Part shown: positions 13,256-24,281 of the stretch, piece by piece
How positions within the stretch are numbered: the stretch's first letter is position 1
How the letters are laid out: every line of letters starts with the position of its first letter
DNA from: Dastarcus helophoroides
Taxonomy: Eukaryota > Arthropoda > Insecta > Coleoptera > Bothrideridae
DNA length: 64,000 bases
NCBI GenBank assembly: GCA_028583605.1
Contig: CM053335.1
Location: forward strand, 12,042,553-12,106,552
Direction of reading: 5' to 3'
The notes under the pieces: generated by a model
The model's database searches: none
The model's input: only the letters and a program-made list of their open reading frames with translations
Told to the model about the DNA's origin: nothing
Made by a program: the position numbers and the translations under genes

Positions 13256-15300
13256 TTTGGAGTTTAAATTTCGAAAACTTGGTATTAAAATAAAAAGAAC
13301 CAAATTTTTAAAAAAGTCGAAATATTAAAAAAACTGAAAACTTTGCAATATAGTTGAAATTTAAAAAAACTTAAAATTTCGAAGCCAAAATTGTCAAAGA
13401 ATCCAAATGGTAACTTTCTCGAAGATTCGTTTCTTTCAAAATTTCGATTTTTTTTTGGACAATTTTATTTTTCTATAATATCGATTTGTCTCAAAATTCT
13501 GACTTTTTGTAAATTTGTTTTTCTTAATTTTTTTTATTTTTTGAAAAATTTGAAATTTTAAATATTTCTAGTTTTAAAAATTTAATTTTTTATTACAAGA
13601 TTTGAGCTTATAAAAATGTTAACTAGAAAATTCTGTTTTTTTAATTTCGACTTTTTTTTTTCTTTTTTTTAATCCACTTGCAAAGGGTTGTGACGCGGTT
13701 GTTTAAAAACTTCGATATTTCGACCAATTTCGAACATTTCGTCTCTCAAATGTCAATATTTTTTGTAAACCTAACTTTTCTAAAAATTGGACATTTTGAA
13801 AGCTATGTTTTCGCGTGTTCTTAATCTTTTGAAAATTTTAGTTTTCTCAACCTATCGACTAGACATTTTTTTGAAAATTCAATTTTATTGAAAAATTTTC
13901 CTTTCTTAAATCTCGACTCTTAAAAATTCCGATTTCTTCAAGATTTCCATTTTTTGATTCGAAATTTTGACATTTCAAAAAACTTCCTGATTTTTTGTTG
14001 CTGAAAATGTCGCATCGTTTTGAAAATTTTTCCCTTTAAACATTTCGGCTTTTGACAATGTTAAATTTTCAGTCTAAGCTTTTATACTTTATAATTTTAA
14101 CTGTTTTCAAGAATGCTTTAAAGCGTTTTGACAGCCAAGATATCATCTTCAGAGTGATTCAGAGAGTATCTCTCTGAAGATGATAGCTTGGCGGTCGAAA
14201 TGCGTTAGTTCATTTATTGTATTTTGTTTATCGCCTAAAATGAAATTTTACGACATTAAGAATTGAAATACAAATCTTCCCCCCCTGAAACCAAGCAAGA
14301 GTATCTTTCTGCAGATGATAGCTTGGCTGTTGAAATGCTTTAGAGTAACCTTTGTTGTGTTTTTTATTCTTTCTTGGTTTCAGGGGACAAGATTTGTATT
14401 TCAATTTTTAAAGATAACCAAGGACCACTCCGTTCTACCAAAAAAAAGAATGCTCTCTTAAAATTTTGATTTTTGGAAATTTGGACCATCAAAATTGCAA
14501 CATATTTGAAAATTTTTATTTACTTTCAAAATTTTAACTTTATTTGGAAATTGTATCATTTTGAAATTTTCCATTTTACTGAAAATTTTCACTATTCGCA
14601 AGAAGTTAATTTTTTGAAAAATTCACCTTTTTTTAGAATTTCCTGAATTCCTTGAAATATTACTATTGACTGAATTTTGACTGAAAAATTTTCTTTTCTT
14701 TCTTTTAAAGATTCCTTTCTAAAAATTTGCTGCTTCGAAAAATTTGAATTAAAATGTAAATGTTTCGCATCTATTTTATTTACATTTGTTGACCTTTTTT
14801 AAATCAATTACTATTTTGAAAATTGAAGCTTTTGTGATGTAAGCTTGATTTTTTTAAAAATGTTGACGTTTTCCAAATTCCATATTTGTTGGAGTATTTC
14901 GACTGATTTAATTTTGAAAAACGTGATTTCTCGACCATTGAATATTTCAATATTTTTCTAAAGTTGAATCACTTGAATTTCGCCTTTTTCAGGCTCTGAC
15001 ATTTTTCGAAATTCGAAATTTTCTCTCAAAGCTTTGATACTTTTTCAAAATTTTGATTTTTCAATTTGAAAAAAAGTTTGATTTTTTCAAATTTCCACCT
15101 TTTTGAAAATTTAAATCTTTTTTCAAAATTTCGACTCTTTAAAATCTGAACTTTTTGAAAATTTCGATCCTTTTAAAAAATTCGAATTTTTCAAAAATTC
15201 TAGCTTTTGTCAAGACTTCGATTTGTTTTGAAATTTTGACTTTTTTTTGCGTTATCTGTATTACATAATATAAGTTTTGATAATGACAAATTTGAAAAAA
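13256..15300. repeat. AT low-complexity DNA with strand-bias switch
   Basis: At about 13.4 kb the repeat words change from the A-rich form (AAAATTTTCGAA) to the T-rich form (TTTTTGAAAATTTCGAC). Apart from the foldback elements listed separately, there is no gene or clear period. Confidence 0.6.
14119..14440 (+). mobile_element. Foldback elements (two partial copies) with hammerhead-like motifs
   Basis: At 14119-14210 a hairpin runs from AAAGCGTTTTGACAGCC to GGCGGTCGAAATGCGTTAG. It contains CTGAAGA (14174-14180), a short stem-loop and GAAA (14197-14200). From about 14268 to 14440 a second copy has the left-arm start (ATTGAAATACAAATCTT), a damaged CTGCAGA core, the right arm and the terminal AAGATAACCAAGGACC. 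Both cores carry changes from the family consensus. Confidence 0.75.
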
Positions 15301-15307
15301 AGTGGAG

Positions 15308-15380
15308 CGACCGTGACAGGACTCGAACCTGCAATCTTCGGATCCGAAGTCCGACGCCTTATCCATTAGGCCACACGGTC
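15308..15380 (-). tRNA. tRNA-Arg(UCG), copy 1
   Basis: Read on the minus strand this is a 73-nt tRNA. The acceptor stem is GACCGTG pairing with CACGGTC, with discriminator G. The D arm is GCCT-loop-AGGC. The anticodon stem TCGGA/TCCGA encloses loop CTTCGGA with anticodon TCG at the centre. The T arm GCAGG-TTCGAGT-CCTGT contains the B box GGTTCGAGTCC. There is no intron and CCA is not encoded. A run of T follows the 3' end on the minus strand, as expected for Pol III termination. It decodes CGA (with wobble, other CGN) arginine codons. It is identical over all 73 nt to the copy at 16165-16237. Confidence 0.98.
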
Positions 15381-15776
15381 TACTTTCTGTAAGACTTTTA
15401 GAAAATTCGGAATTAAAAAAGAGGGGCATTTACAAAAATGCCAACATTTCTAGAAAAACACGAACTTTCGAATAAATCAGAATTTATAAAAAGCTCGAAA
15501 TTTTCAGTGCCGATATTCAGAAAATTGAAATAAAAATGAAAGATTTCAGAATTGAAATTAGCAAAAAGAGTGCAATAATTTCAAAAAAGCTGAAATTTAC
15601 AAAAACTATCAGTTTTTTTAAGTCGATCTTTTTAAAAGTCGAACTTTCGAAAAAATTGAAAATTTCCTAAATTTCGAAAATTTCATAATTCTCGACATTT
15701 TTAGTAAAAGCTGAATTTTTCAAAAAGAGTAGAATATTTTATATTGTCTCTCTTTCCTTCTATCTCTCTGAAGAAG
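15381..15776. repeat. A-rich low-complexity DNA
   Basis: Short words of the AAAATTTCGAA type, no clear period and no gene. Confidence 0.55.
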
Positions 15777-16000
15777 ATTGAAACACAAATCTTGTCCCCT
15801 GAAACCAAGAAAGATTAAAAAACACAATAAAGGTTGCTCTAACGCGTTTTGACAGCCAAGCTAGAGTCTTCAGAGAGATACACTATCTTCAGTATCTCTG
15901 TGAGATAATAGCTTGGATTGGCTATCGAAACACGTTAGAGCAACCTTTGTGGTCTTTTTTAATCTTTGTTGGTTTCGGGGTACAAGATTTGTATTTCACT
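15777..16000. mobile_element. Foldback element between the two tRNA genes
   Basis: The left arm begins GATTGAAACACAAATCTTGT at about 15777. The right arm ends TTGTATTTCA near 15998. The centre keeps both inverted copies of the GCTTGGCT hairpin, but the catalytic-like words are changed (CTGTGAGA instead of CTCTGAAGA on the plus side). The arms are about 65 bp and imperfect. Confidence 0.8.
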
Positions 16001-16164
16001 GTTTCCTATTTTACTTTTAACTACCTGGAAGTTGAAATCATCAGTGAGATAAACCTAAAAGCAGAAATAACAAAAAAAAAAGTGTGTTGTCGGTCTATAT
16101 CTCATCAGATCTATAGTGTTTTGCATTAAATATACGATTTGGTAATAGGCCAAAAAAAAAGTAC

Positions 16165-16237
16165 CGACCGTGACAGGACTCGAACCTGCAATCTTCGGAT
16201 CCGAAGTCCGACGCCTTATCCATTAGGCCACACGGTC
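16165..16237 (-). tRNA. tRNA-Arg(UCG), copy 2
   Basis: Same 73-nt sequence as copy 1, with cloverleaf arms and anticodon TCG intact. Its 3' flank on the minus strand is GTAC followed by nine T, a strong Pol III terminator. The two genes share orientation and lie 857 bp apart, but their flanks are unrelated beyond the T run. That suggests either an old duplication, or gene conversion or purifying selection keeping the body identical. Confidence 0.98.
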
Positions 16238-16850
16238 TGTGTCCTGCAGGATACTTTGTATTGGCTCTCTAGCTGAATTATCCTGCGAGTCGATTCAGAT
16301 GTCCTAATTATAAATGTTAATAGAACAATTCTAAAGATCAAATACAAACAAATATTTTTAGAAAATACAAATTACAGACAATTGTTGATAATAAATAATA
16401 GAGCTTTAGCTCAGTATTCGACCAATGAAATAGTATTTTATGAGACAATTTTTTTGTCACGTTATTTAGAAGGATTAGCCATCGAGTATGAAATTGATTT
16501 CTGGGATTGCAACCCCCTCTAATCAACCGCAAGGGTAGGAGATTTTTAACAAATTCTTGGAAGTAGTCGTTTGGTTTTGGCTGCATTCTTGCAACCGTAG
16601 TTTTGTTGAAGTGTTTTAGTTTTGCAAATTACGTTTTGCAAATTACATTTTCCACAATTCTAATTGGAATTTTTTCCCTAAAGAATATTAATAAAAGGAT
16701 AAAACGACAAAAAAAACCAAAATTAAAAAACTTAAGGCACTCTAGCACCTTTGTCAATTTTTTTTGGTCTTTTTCTGCTGATAACGTCTATATTAACCTC
16801 AGCAAGTTCTCACTCAAAGATTTTTTCAAATTATCGATTTTCTTCACACT
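16238..16850. other. Unique AT-rich stretch, nothing recognised
   Basis: No exon with splice support, transposon end or tandem repeat was seen. Open frames at 16338-16586 (minus) and 16603-16857 (plus) are lysine/phenylalanine-rich and look like chance frames in AT-rich DNA. Confidence 0.4.
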
Positions 16851-17700
16851 ATTTTGACCTTTTTCATCAAAATTTCGCCTTTTTGTAAAATTTTACCTTC
16901 ATTTGCGAAATTCGACTTTATTTTTATTTGGACTTTCTCTCACAGCTTCAACTTTTTTTAGTTCAATTTTTGTCAAAATTGCGTCTTTTTCAATATTCCG
17001 ATTTTTCATAATTTCGAATTTTTTTTCAGGATTTCGACCATTTTACAGTTTTGACCATTTTTGAAAATTTTATTTTTTTTGCTTGTTTTGGAAATTGAAT
17101 ACTATTTGGCGTCATAAAAGTCAAAAACAGCATAAGCAACATAAATTCTCACATACAGGGCGTCTCAAAAGCCATGCGCATTTCGCAACTCGCAAAATGG
17201 GAATTTTTCAAAAAAAGGCAAAATTTCAATCAAAAATAATGTCAAAGAGAAATCAAAATTTTAAAGAAAATCGAAATTGTGAAGAAAAAAATGAACATTT
17301 GGGAACGAAGCGGATAAGGAAAGTTTCAAAAAAAGACGAAATGTCGAATTTTAAAAAACTAGAAACTTCAAGAAAAATTGAAAATCCCAAAGATGTAGCG
17401 ATTTTGAAAAAAGAAGTATTTTGTGAATACAAATTTTTTTGAATTCTGAAAATATCCAAAAAATCAAAATCTCGAAAATTGTAGAAAATTTTAAGAATCG
17501 AAATTCGAAGTTCGACTTTTGACTTTAATTTCGAATTTGGGAGTTTAATTTCTCGCTCGAACAGGCCAATTTAGCCTTTTTGGGGTACGAATTTTGATGA
17601 AATTTAGTTGTCAAAATTTAATTCTCAGAATTTAATTTTTAAAATGAAATTTTCAAAATATAATTTTCAACATTTAATTCTCTAAACTTAATTCCCAAAA
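16851..17700. repeat. AT low-complexity DNA
   Basis: T-rich words up to about 17080, then A-rich words from about 17180, another local strand-bias switch. The 119-codon plus-strand frame at 17083-17442 is Lys/Asn/Glu-rich and follows the repeat words; I do not consider it a gene. Confidence 0.55.
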
Positions 17701-17704
17701 AAGT

Positions 17705-18015
17705 CAGTGGCGGCGGAAGGAGGTTTAGGTATGTTTAAATAGCAACCCCCTATTTCATGGCTTAATTGGAAAGCTGAGATCTTTCTGGTTAATTTGATAT
17801 GTAACATGTAGGGGGTTAGTGTGAAAAATTTGAAAAAAAAAATAAAAAATCGTTCAAATATAAATTCAGGTTTTATGATTTTTACGATTTTCCTGAAAAA
17901 ATTTTCTTACATATTACGCATTAAATTAGTCAGAAAGACCTCAGTTTAAGTAAGACGCAATAAAAATATGTCGTTTTTTAAAAAAAAGCAAATTTTTCCC
18001 CTCCCGCCGCCACTG
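17705..18015. mobile_element. MITE A with CAGTGGCGGCGG termini
   Basis: This ~311-bp segment starts CAGTGGCGGCGGAAGGAGG and ends CCTCCCGCCGCCACTG, so the ends are inverted repeats of about 16 bp. No open frame of transposase size fits. It shares internal words with the neighbouring element at 18099-18430, including ATAGCAACC near the left end. CAGTG ends resemble hAT-type elements, but the flanking 8-mers do not match, so superfamily is uncertain. Confidence 0.8.
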
Positions 18016-18098
18016 GTTGTATTATAAAATATGTTGTATTGTAAAATAAAAATTAAAAAAAAATTGCTTAGACAAGTGAAGTTCAATTCTCACGAATA

Positions 18099-18430
18099 CA
18101 GTGGCGGCGGGCAAGGAGGCGGGAAGAAGGGGGGGGGGGGGGTTAAGATTAGCTTCTAAAATAGCAACCAGCTTCTTTTATTACACCAGATCAAGCATTA
18201 CATCTGTCTGATTGATTAGGTATGCAATATGTTTATTTTGGACAAAAATCGAAAAACATTTCTGGTTTTCAGTGGTTTCTCGATTTTTTTCAAATTTTAT
18301 TTTATCACCAAACCGTTACATGTTGCATACTAAATAAACCATAAAAATCCAAGCTTTGGTATATTTTAATAAAAAACGTAGGTTGGTATTTAAACAAAAA
18401 AACCATCGCCATCCCCTACCGCCGCCACTG
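18099..18430. mobile_element. MITE B, related to MITE A
   Basis: Starts CAGTGGCGGCGGGCAAGGAGG and ends CCTACCGCCGCCACTG, ~332 bp, only 83 bp from MITE A. It has a run of about 14 G near 18130. The internal sequence has diverged from MITE A but keeps long imperfect inverted symmetry. Flanks show no clear target-site duplication. Confidence 0.8.
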
Positions 18431-18750
18431 ATTAAAATTTTCGGATATTTTCGGATTTCGCATAATTGCGATTGGGATAATAAGGGTTCTACTGTTTTAG
18501 TTGAAAACTCGCTAAAGAATGGTATCAACGAATTTGTACAAAACATCATTTTGCAACCTGCACGAACTCTTTAAAGCTACGTTTGTCCAAACTAATTTTA
18601 TAAATGAAAAAGTAGGTTTGATCGACAGCACTATCTATCGCTATCATACAACAATCTACTATATTTGGTTCATAATTAAAACCGGGTACAAATTAAAACA
18701 TAACTAATTAATGTGAAAATTTAATATTTTAAAAACTTCTTTAATTTTGG
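18431..18750. other. Unique AT-rich stretch, nothing recognised
   Basis: No exon, RNA gene or element end was found. Confidence 0.35.
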
Positions 18751-20225
18751 ACAGTTGATGTTCACGACTGCGGGTAACTTTTCCAGAACATCTATTTTTT
18801 CTTTCAAACTAGTCCTTTCCTTCGACATTTTTTTTGAAATTTCGTTTTTCTCAAAATCCATCTACTTTTACAAAATTTGTTTTTTTTTGAAATCTTCATT
18901 CGTCTTTTATCAAAATCCGACTTACTCAAAATTGCGAACTTTTAGCTCTAAATTTGTCGCTATTTTTTTTCAAAATTTCGTCAAAATTCGACTTTTTCTG
19001 AAAAGTTACTTTTCTTAATTTGCCTTCCTGCAAATTTCGACTTGTTTATCAGACTTGGCCTTTTTCTAGAAATTTTGAAGATCACTTGATAAATAAGTAA
19101 TTTTTAGAATAACATTTTTCTGAAAATTTCGAAAAATAATTTTTGAAAATGTTCAATTTTTGTAAAAAGGTGAAAATTCCAAAAAAATTCTAACTTGTTT
19201 CTCAAAATTTAGACGTTTATCTCAATAGTGTATATTTTTTAATGTCACAATGGGGCAGGAGGTGGGGGCTTAACCTTCACTCAGTCAGTCGTTAAAAAAT
19301 AAATATTAAGTTTAGAAATTTGGATTGTGTTTTCAAATTTCGATTTTTTCTTATTTTTTATCAGACTTAGCCTTTTTCTAGAAATTTCGAAGATTATTTG
19401 ATATAATAGTAATTTTTAGAATAATATTTTTCTGGAAATTTCGAAAAATAATTTTTGAAAATGTTCAATTTTTGTAAAAAAGGTGAAAATTCCACAAAAA
19501 TTCCAACTTGTTTCTCAAAATTTCGACGTTTATCTCAATAGTGTATATTTTTTAATGTCACAATGGAGCAGGAGGTGGGGGGCTTAACCTTCACTCGGTC
19601 AGTCGTTAAAAAATGAATAATAAATCTAAAAATTTCGATCTCTTTTTTGAAATTTCGATTTTTTCTGAAATTTTTCTTTAAATTCGCCCTTTTTTGAAAT
19701 GTTCACTCTCTGAAAAATTTTTAATTTTTACTAAATATCGACTTTGTTCTCGAAATTTCAATCTTTTTCTCAAAATGTCGATCGTTTCCGCAAAAATTTG
19801 ATTTTTTTCAAAATTTGTAGGTTTTCGAAACATTCAATGTTTACCTTAAAAATACTCTTTTTTTCGTTTCGATATTTTTCAAGTTTTCCAAAAGGTCAAT
19901 TTTTTATTTTAAATGTGATCTTCTGATAATTTCAACTATCTCAAAACTATTTCTTTTTTTATTATAATTCATTTTTTTCTAAATTTCAACCTTATACTTG
20001 AAATTCTACTTTTGCCTTTCAAAATTAGATTGTATTAAAAATGTTGAATACTTTATAGAAATTACGACCTTTTTCTCCAAATTTCGATCTTTTTCTCAAA
20101 ATTGGAAATATTCGAAAACTTCAATCTGTATCTCAAAGTTCGACTTATTCTCGAATTTTTGACTAAATCTCCTATATCTCTGGAAATTTTATATAAAATT
20201 GAGCTTTTCATCCAAAATTCGAAAT
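18750..20225. repeat. T-rich low-complexity DNA with a 310-bp tandem duplication
   Basis: About 19049-19305 (ATCAGACTTGGCCTTTTTCT onward) is repeated at 19359-19614 with high identity, offset 310 bp. The copies include a GC-richer AATGGGGCAGGAGGTGGGGG block. The rest is T-rich degenerate repeat without a gene. Confidence 0.75.
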
Positions 20226-21502
20226 TTTCGATTCTTTCCAAATAGCTTTAAGGTTTCGAAATATTAACTTTTTGTAAATCTTCTAGTTAAGAATTTGGAA
20301 TTTTCCCAAAATTTTGACAGTAAAATAATAGAAGGGAAGGAAGAAAAGAAAGAAGGGAAGGGAGAAGAAGTGAAAGGGAGAAAGAGGGGGTAATAGGGAA
20401 GAAAGGACAAGGGCATATAACAAGGAAAAGAAAAGAGAAGAAGGAAGAAAAGAGGAATGAACAAAGGAAAAGGAATAAAGAAAAGATAAAGAGAAAGAGA
20501 AAGAGAAAGAGAAAGAGAAAGAGAAAGAGAAAGAGGAAAAGGAAGAGGAAGAGGAGGAGGAAGAGGAAGAGGAAGAGGAAGAGGAAGAGAAACAGAAAGA
20601 AAAAAAAGAGAAAGAGGAAGAGGAAGAGGAAGAGGAAGGAGAAGAGGAAGAGGAAGAGGAAGAGGAAGAGAAAGAGAAAGAGAAAGAGAAAGAGAAAGAG
20701 AAAGAGGAAGATGAAGAGGAAGAGGAAGAGGAAGAGGAAGAGGAAGAGGAAGATGAAGAGGAAGAGGAAGAGGAAGAGGAAGAGGAAGAGGAAGAGGAAG
20801 AGGAAGAGGAAGAGGAAGAGGAAGAGGAAGAGGAAGAGGAAGAGGAAGAGGAAGAGGAAGAGGAAGAGGAAGAGGAAGAGGAAGAGGAAGAGGAAGAGGA
20901 AGAGGAAGAGGAAGAGGAAGAGGAAGAGGAAGAGGAAGAGGAAGAGGAAGAGGAAGAGGAAGAGAAGAGGAAGAGGATAAGAAAGAGGATGAGGAAGAGG
21001 AAGAGGAAGAGAAAGAGAAAGACAGGGAGAAAGGGAAAAAGAAAGAGAAAGGGAAAGAGAAAGAGGAAGAGGGAGAGGAAGAGGAAGAGGAAAAGAAAGA
21101 GAAAGAGAAAGAGAAAGAGAAAGAGAAAGAGAAAGAGAAAGAGAAAGAGAAAGAGGAAGAGGAAGAGGAAGAGGAAGAGGAAGAGGAAGAGGAAGAGGAA
21201 GAGGAAGAGGAAGATGAATAGGAAGAGGAAGAGGAAGAGGAAGGGGAAGAGGAAGAGGAAGAGGAAGAGGAAGAGGAAGAGGAAGAGGAAGAGGAAGAGG
21301 AAGACTGTGTTAAAAATTTTGAATACTTTATAGAAATTTCGACCTTTTTCTCGAAATTTGGATCCTTTTCTCAAAATTTGAAATGTTCGAAAATTTCCAT
21401 CTGTATCTCAAAATTCGTCTTATTCTCGAATTTTTGACTAAATCTCTTATGTCTCCGGAAATTTTACTTAAAATTGAGCCTTTCATCCAAAATTCGATTT
21501 TT
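20029..21502. repeat. Long GAGGAA-type hexamer array flanked by ~200-bp direct repeats
   Basis: From about 20480 to 21304 the plus strand is almost pure purine, mostly AAGAGG hexamers with stretches of GAAAGA. It is flanked by direct repeats of ~200 bp: 20029-20228 and 21303-21502 share a block starting GTTGAATACTTTATAGAAAT-like words. Lys/Arg, Glu and Ser/Phe-Leu frames (363 codons minus, 89 and 114 codons plus) are by-products because the hexamer has no stop in most frames. The tract is a candidate triplex (H-DNA) former. Confidence 0.92.
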
Positions 21503-22200
21503 TTCGAAAATTCGTTTATTTTTCAAAAATTGGATTAAAATTTTAATAGAAATATAAAAATTTTAATTATAATATCTTTACGAAATTTAGAGAAAAAGAA
21601 TTCTTGTAAATTTTGAGATTATATCAAAATTTAAACAAAAATTGTGACACAGGGATTTTTGGAAACTGGGTTTATTTTTCAAGTTCGATTTATTCTATAA
21701 ATTGTGACTCTTTATAGAAAATGTTTTAAGTACTAGTGAAAAAGCCAACAGTCAACTGGATAAACCATTTTGATATAAACATCGGAAGAAAAAAATAAAT
21801 AGCACCTAAAGGTTCTTCCAGTCTATAATTTTTAAAACAATATGGAAGCAAATAACTAAAAAACCATAAAAATAACACAACAACCCAATTTAATATTAAG
21901 AATTTTATTACATATCGCAATTAAAAATAAGACAACGTTGCAGCTAATTGACAGTTACCACTTCTGACCCCTGACGTTTGCGTAAGCTGTCAATAATTAA
22001 TATAAACAAAGATGAATCACAATCAACCATCATGAAGTTGTAATAAAAATGGAAAAAATATGTTTATGGAAAAGAAATATCCATAAATGGAGCAGCTTAT
22101 AAGCAAACATTGAGTCAAATATTGGAGGCGAAAAGTTTATGAAATATCTAATTAACCTCCAGTGGCGATAATCTCGATCTAAACAAGGTAAACAAAAATT
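21503..22200. other. AT-rich stretch, nothing recognised
   Basis: T-rich repeat words to about 21730, then unique AT-rich DNA. There is no supported exon or RNA gene. Confidence 0.4.
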
Positions 22201-22430
22201 GATATAGAAATCTTGCCTCCGAAGCCAAGAAAGTTTAAAAAATACAACAAAAGTGGTTCTAACGCGTTTCCATAGCCAAGCTATCACCTTCAGAGATCTC
22301 TCCGAAGATGATAGCTTGGCTACCGAAACGCGTTCGCGTTTAATCTTGCTTTATTTCAGAGGACAAGATTTGTATATTAATTTTTGAAGATAACCAAGGA
22401 CAAGTCCTTCCACCAAAATAAAAAAAGGTA
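22201..22430. mobile_element. Foldback element, near full length
   Basis: Left arm ATAGAAATCTTGCCTCCGAAG, centre with CTAACGCGTTTCC ... GATAGCTTGGCTACCGAAACGCG, right arm to ATTTTTGAAGATAACCAAGG and the terminal CAAGTCCTTCCACC. The plus-side core reads CCGAAGA rather than CTGAAGA; the minus-side core reads CTGAAGG. It is therefore a decayed copy. Confidence 0.8.
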
Positions 22431-22860
22431 AGCAAAGTGCACTAATGTTGATTATTATTTTAAATGATTAATTGTAAAATCACTGTATACTACAACAGAG
22501 AGTACTATAGTAGTTTGTACAACACGAGCAGAAAATTACTTTAAAAATTAAAGAAAAAGCACTCTTCTTTCATAGTTTTAAGGTTTCACTTCCATCAGCA
22601 ATCTCTAGATAGCCTAATTTTTTCCAACATTTCAGCAAAGACTATACGTTAAGTGTCTATTTGGTAACACGTGCAGCTAACTCATCATCTGAAAAAGTTG
22701 CATTAATCTCCTCGTCCCTTTGGAGCATGTTTAATGATTAAATTAGTAAAACATATTGAGTACACGCGCGCGTTTATAGCACGCCATTAAACAGAATATT
22801 TCCCCAACAATGACAGTCTGTTTCTTTTCAACCGACTGACAGTGATATACCGTTAGAACG
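22431..22860. other. Unique stretch upstream of a candidate promoter
   Basis: There is no exon or repeat. A CpG-rich spot ACACGCGCGCGTTTATAGCACG lies near 22762. Confidence 0.35.
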
Positions 22861-22881
22861 GTTACGATCATCCAACCGGCG

Positions 22882-22915
22882 TATAAAAACCATGCAGATC
22901 GTCAAGTTTTCATTC
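22882..22915 (+). promoter_or_regulatory. Candidate Pol II core promoter (TATA plus initiator)
   Basis: TATAAAAA begins at 22882, and a perfect arthropod initiator TCATTC (TCAKTY) lies at 22910-22915, with the A at 22912, exactly 30 bp from the first T of the TATA box. No DPE match is seen at +28. The first ATG downstream (near 22972) opens only a six-codon frame, so either the first exon is noncoding or short, or the promoter is fortuitous. No gene was recognised downstream. Confidence 0.4.
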
Positions 22916-23216
22916 CAGAAAGACGAAGCGTGTCATATACATATTCAACCGTTGCCATTATTATCATTACAATGAGCATTATAGCCTAATTATTGAATCT
23001 GTATTTGCACTAGAGCCAATGTAAATATCGACCCTCTTAGTGGTCGGCTGCATCAAGGGTTATCCACCGGGGCAACCACCGCCATTAATAACTGATTGCA
23101 AAAGCAGAAGGAGCAACAGTGGTTAATTGATAGGATCTGTGGAAGCTTTTCCTGAAACGTTGACATGATATATCTGATCAGACGTATTTCTACTATTATC
23201 GTGATGAGCAAGCCAG

Positions 23217-23988
23217 ACACAAAACTTTCAAAATAACTCGTGGTCGCTGAATCTACTATCATCAGTGATGGGCAGGGATTATTTTAGAAGTTTTGTGCCA
23301 GGCTTGGCAACCACTGATAATAGTAGATTCAGTGGTAATTAAACCTGACACAAAACTTCCAAAATGACTGTTGGTCAACACTGATAATTGTAGATTCAGC
23401 GACCAAGAGTTATTTTAGAAGTTTTGTGCCAGGCTTGGCAACCACTGATAATAGTAGATTCAGTGATAACTAAACCTGACACAAAACTTCCAAAATGAGT
23501 CTTGTTCATCACTGTTATTAGTATATTCAGTGACCAGTGGAAGTTTTGTGCCAGACTTGGTGGCCACTGATAATAGTAGATTCAGTAATGAGGAGTTTTT
23601 TTGAAAGTTTTGTGCTAAACTGGTCGCTGAATCTACTACTGATCACCAAGCCTCGCACAAAACTTCCAAAATAACTCTTGGTCACTGAATCTACTATCAT
23701 CAGTGATGACCAAGAATTATTTTGGAAGTTTTGTGTTAGGTTTAGTCATCACTGCATCTACTATTATCAGTGACTGCCAAGCCTGGCACAAAACTTCTAA
23801 AATAACTCCTGCTCCTCACTGATAATAGTAGATTTAGCGACCAAGAGTTATTTTAAAAGTTTTGTGCCCGGCTGGCACAACTTCCAAAATAAGTCCTGGT
23901 CATCACTGATAATAGTAGATTCAGTGATGACTAAGACTGTCACAAGACTTCCAACATAATTCTAGCACATCACTGATAATAGCAGATT
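23217..23988. repeat. Array of alternating inverted short units
   Basis: Two modules alternate in both orientations: CACTGATAATAGTAGATTCAGTG (itself CACTGA...TCAGTG) and AGTTATTTTGGAAGTTTTGTG or its reverse complement CACAAAACTTCCAAAATAACT. At least eight copies of the first module can be counted. The result is a series of nested hairpins. No coding frame is involved. Confidence 0.88.
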
Positions 23989-24281
23989 CCTCCACACGCC
24001 ACTATACAGTTACAATTTATACAGAAGTATTTCCAACTAGAGCTTTTAGAAGTCTTCACTTGAGGAGAAAATTCAGAAACGGTGAAAATTTGAAAACTAG
24101 AGACTTCGAGATTTGTTTCTTTGAAATCTACTATCACTTAAGTTACTTCTTACTGAAGCACCGGATAAACGCACTGACGTTTTAAGTGAAATCTGGAAAA
24201 TTTTTCACTAGACGATATTTATCAAATTTGCTTTTCCTGAATGCAAATTCACAACATACAAACTAAAGTGTCAAGGTCTAT

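Noticed and set aside
16338..16586. 82-codon minus-strand ORF next to a tRNA gene
   Set aside because: AT-rich, no motif, no splice or promoter evidence.
20283..21374. 363-codon Ser/Phe/Leu ORF and Lys/Arg ORFs over the purine array
   Set aside because: Pure translation of the GAGGAA-type microsatellite; no complex sequence and frames open on both strands.
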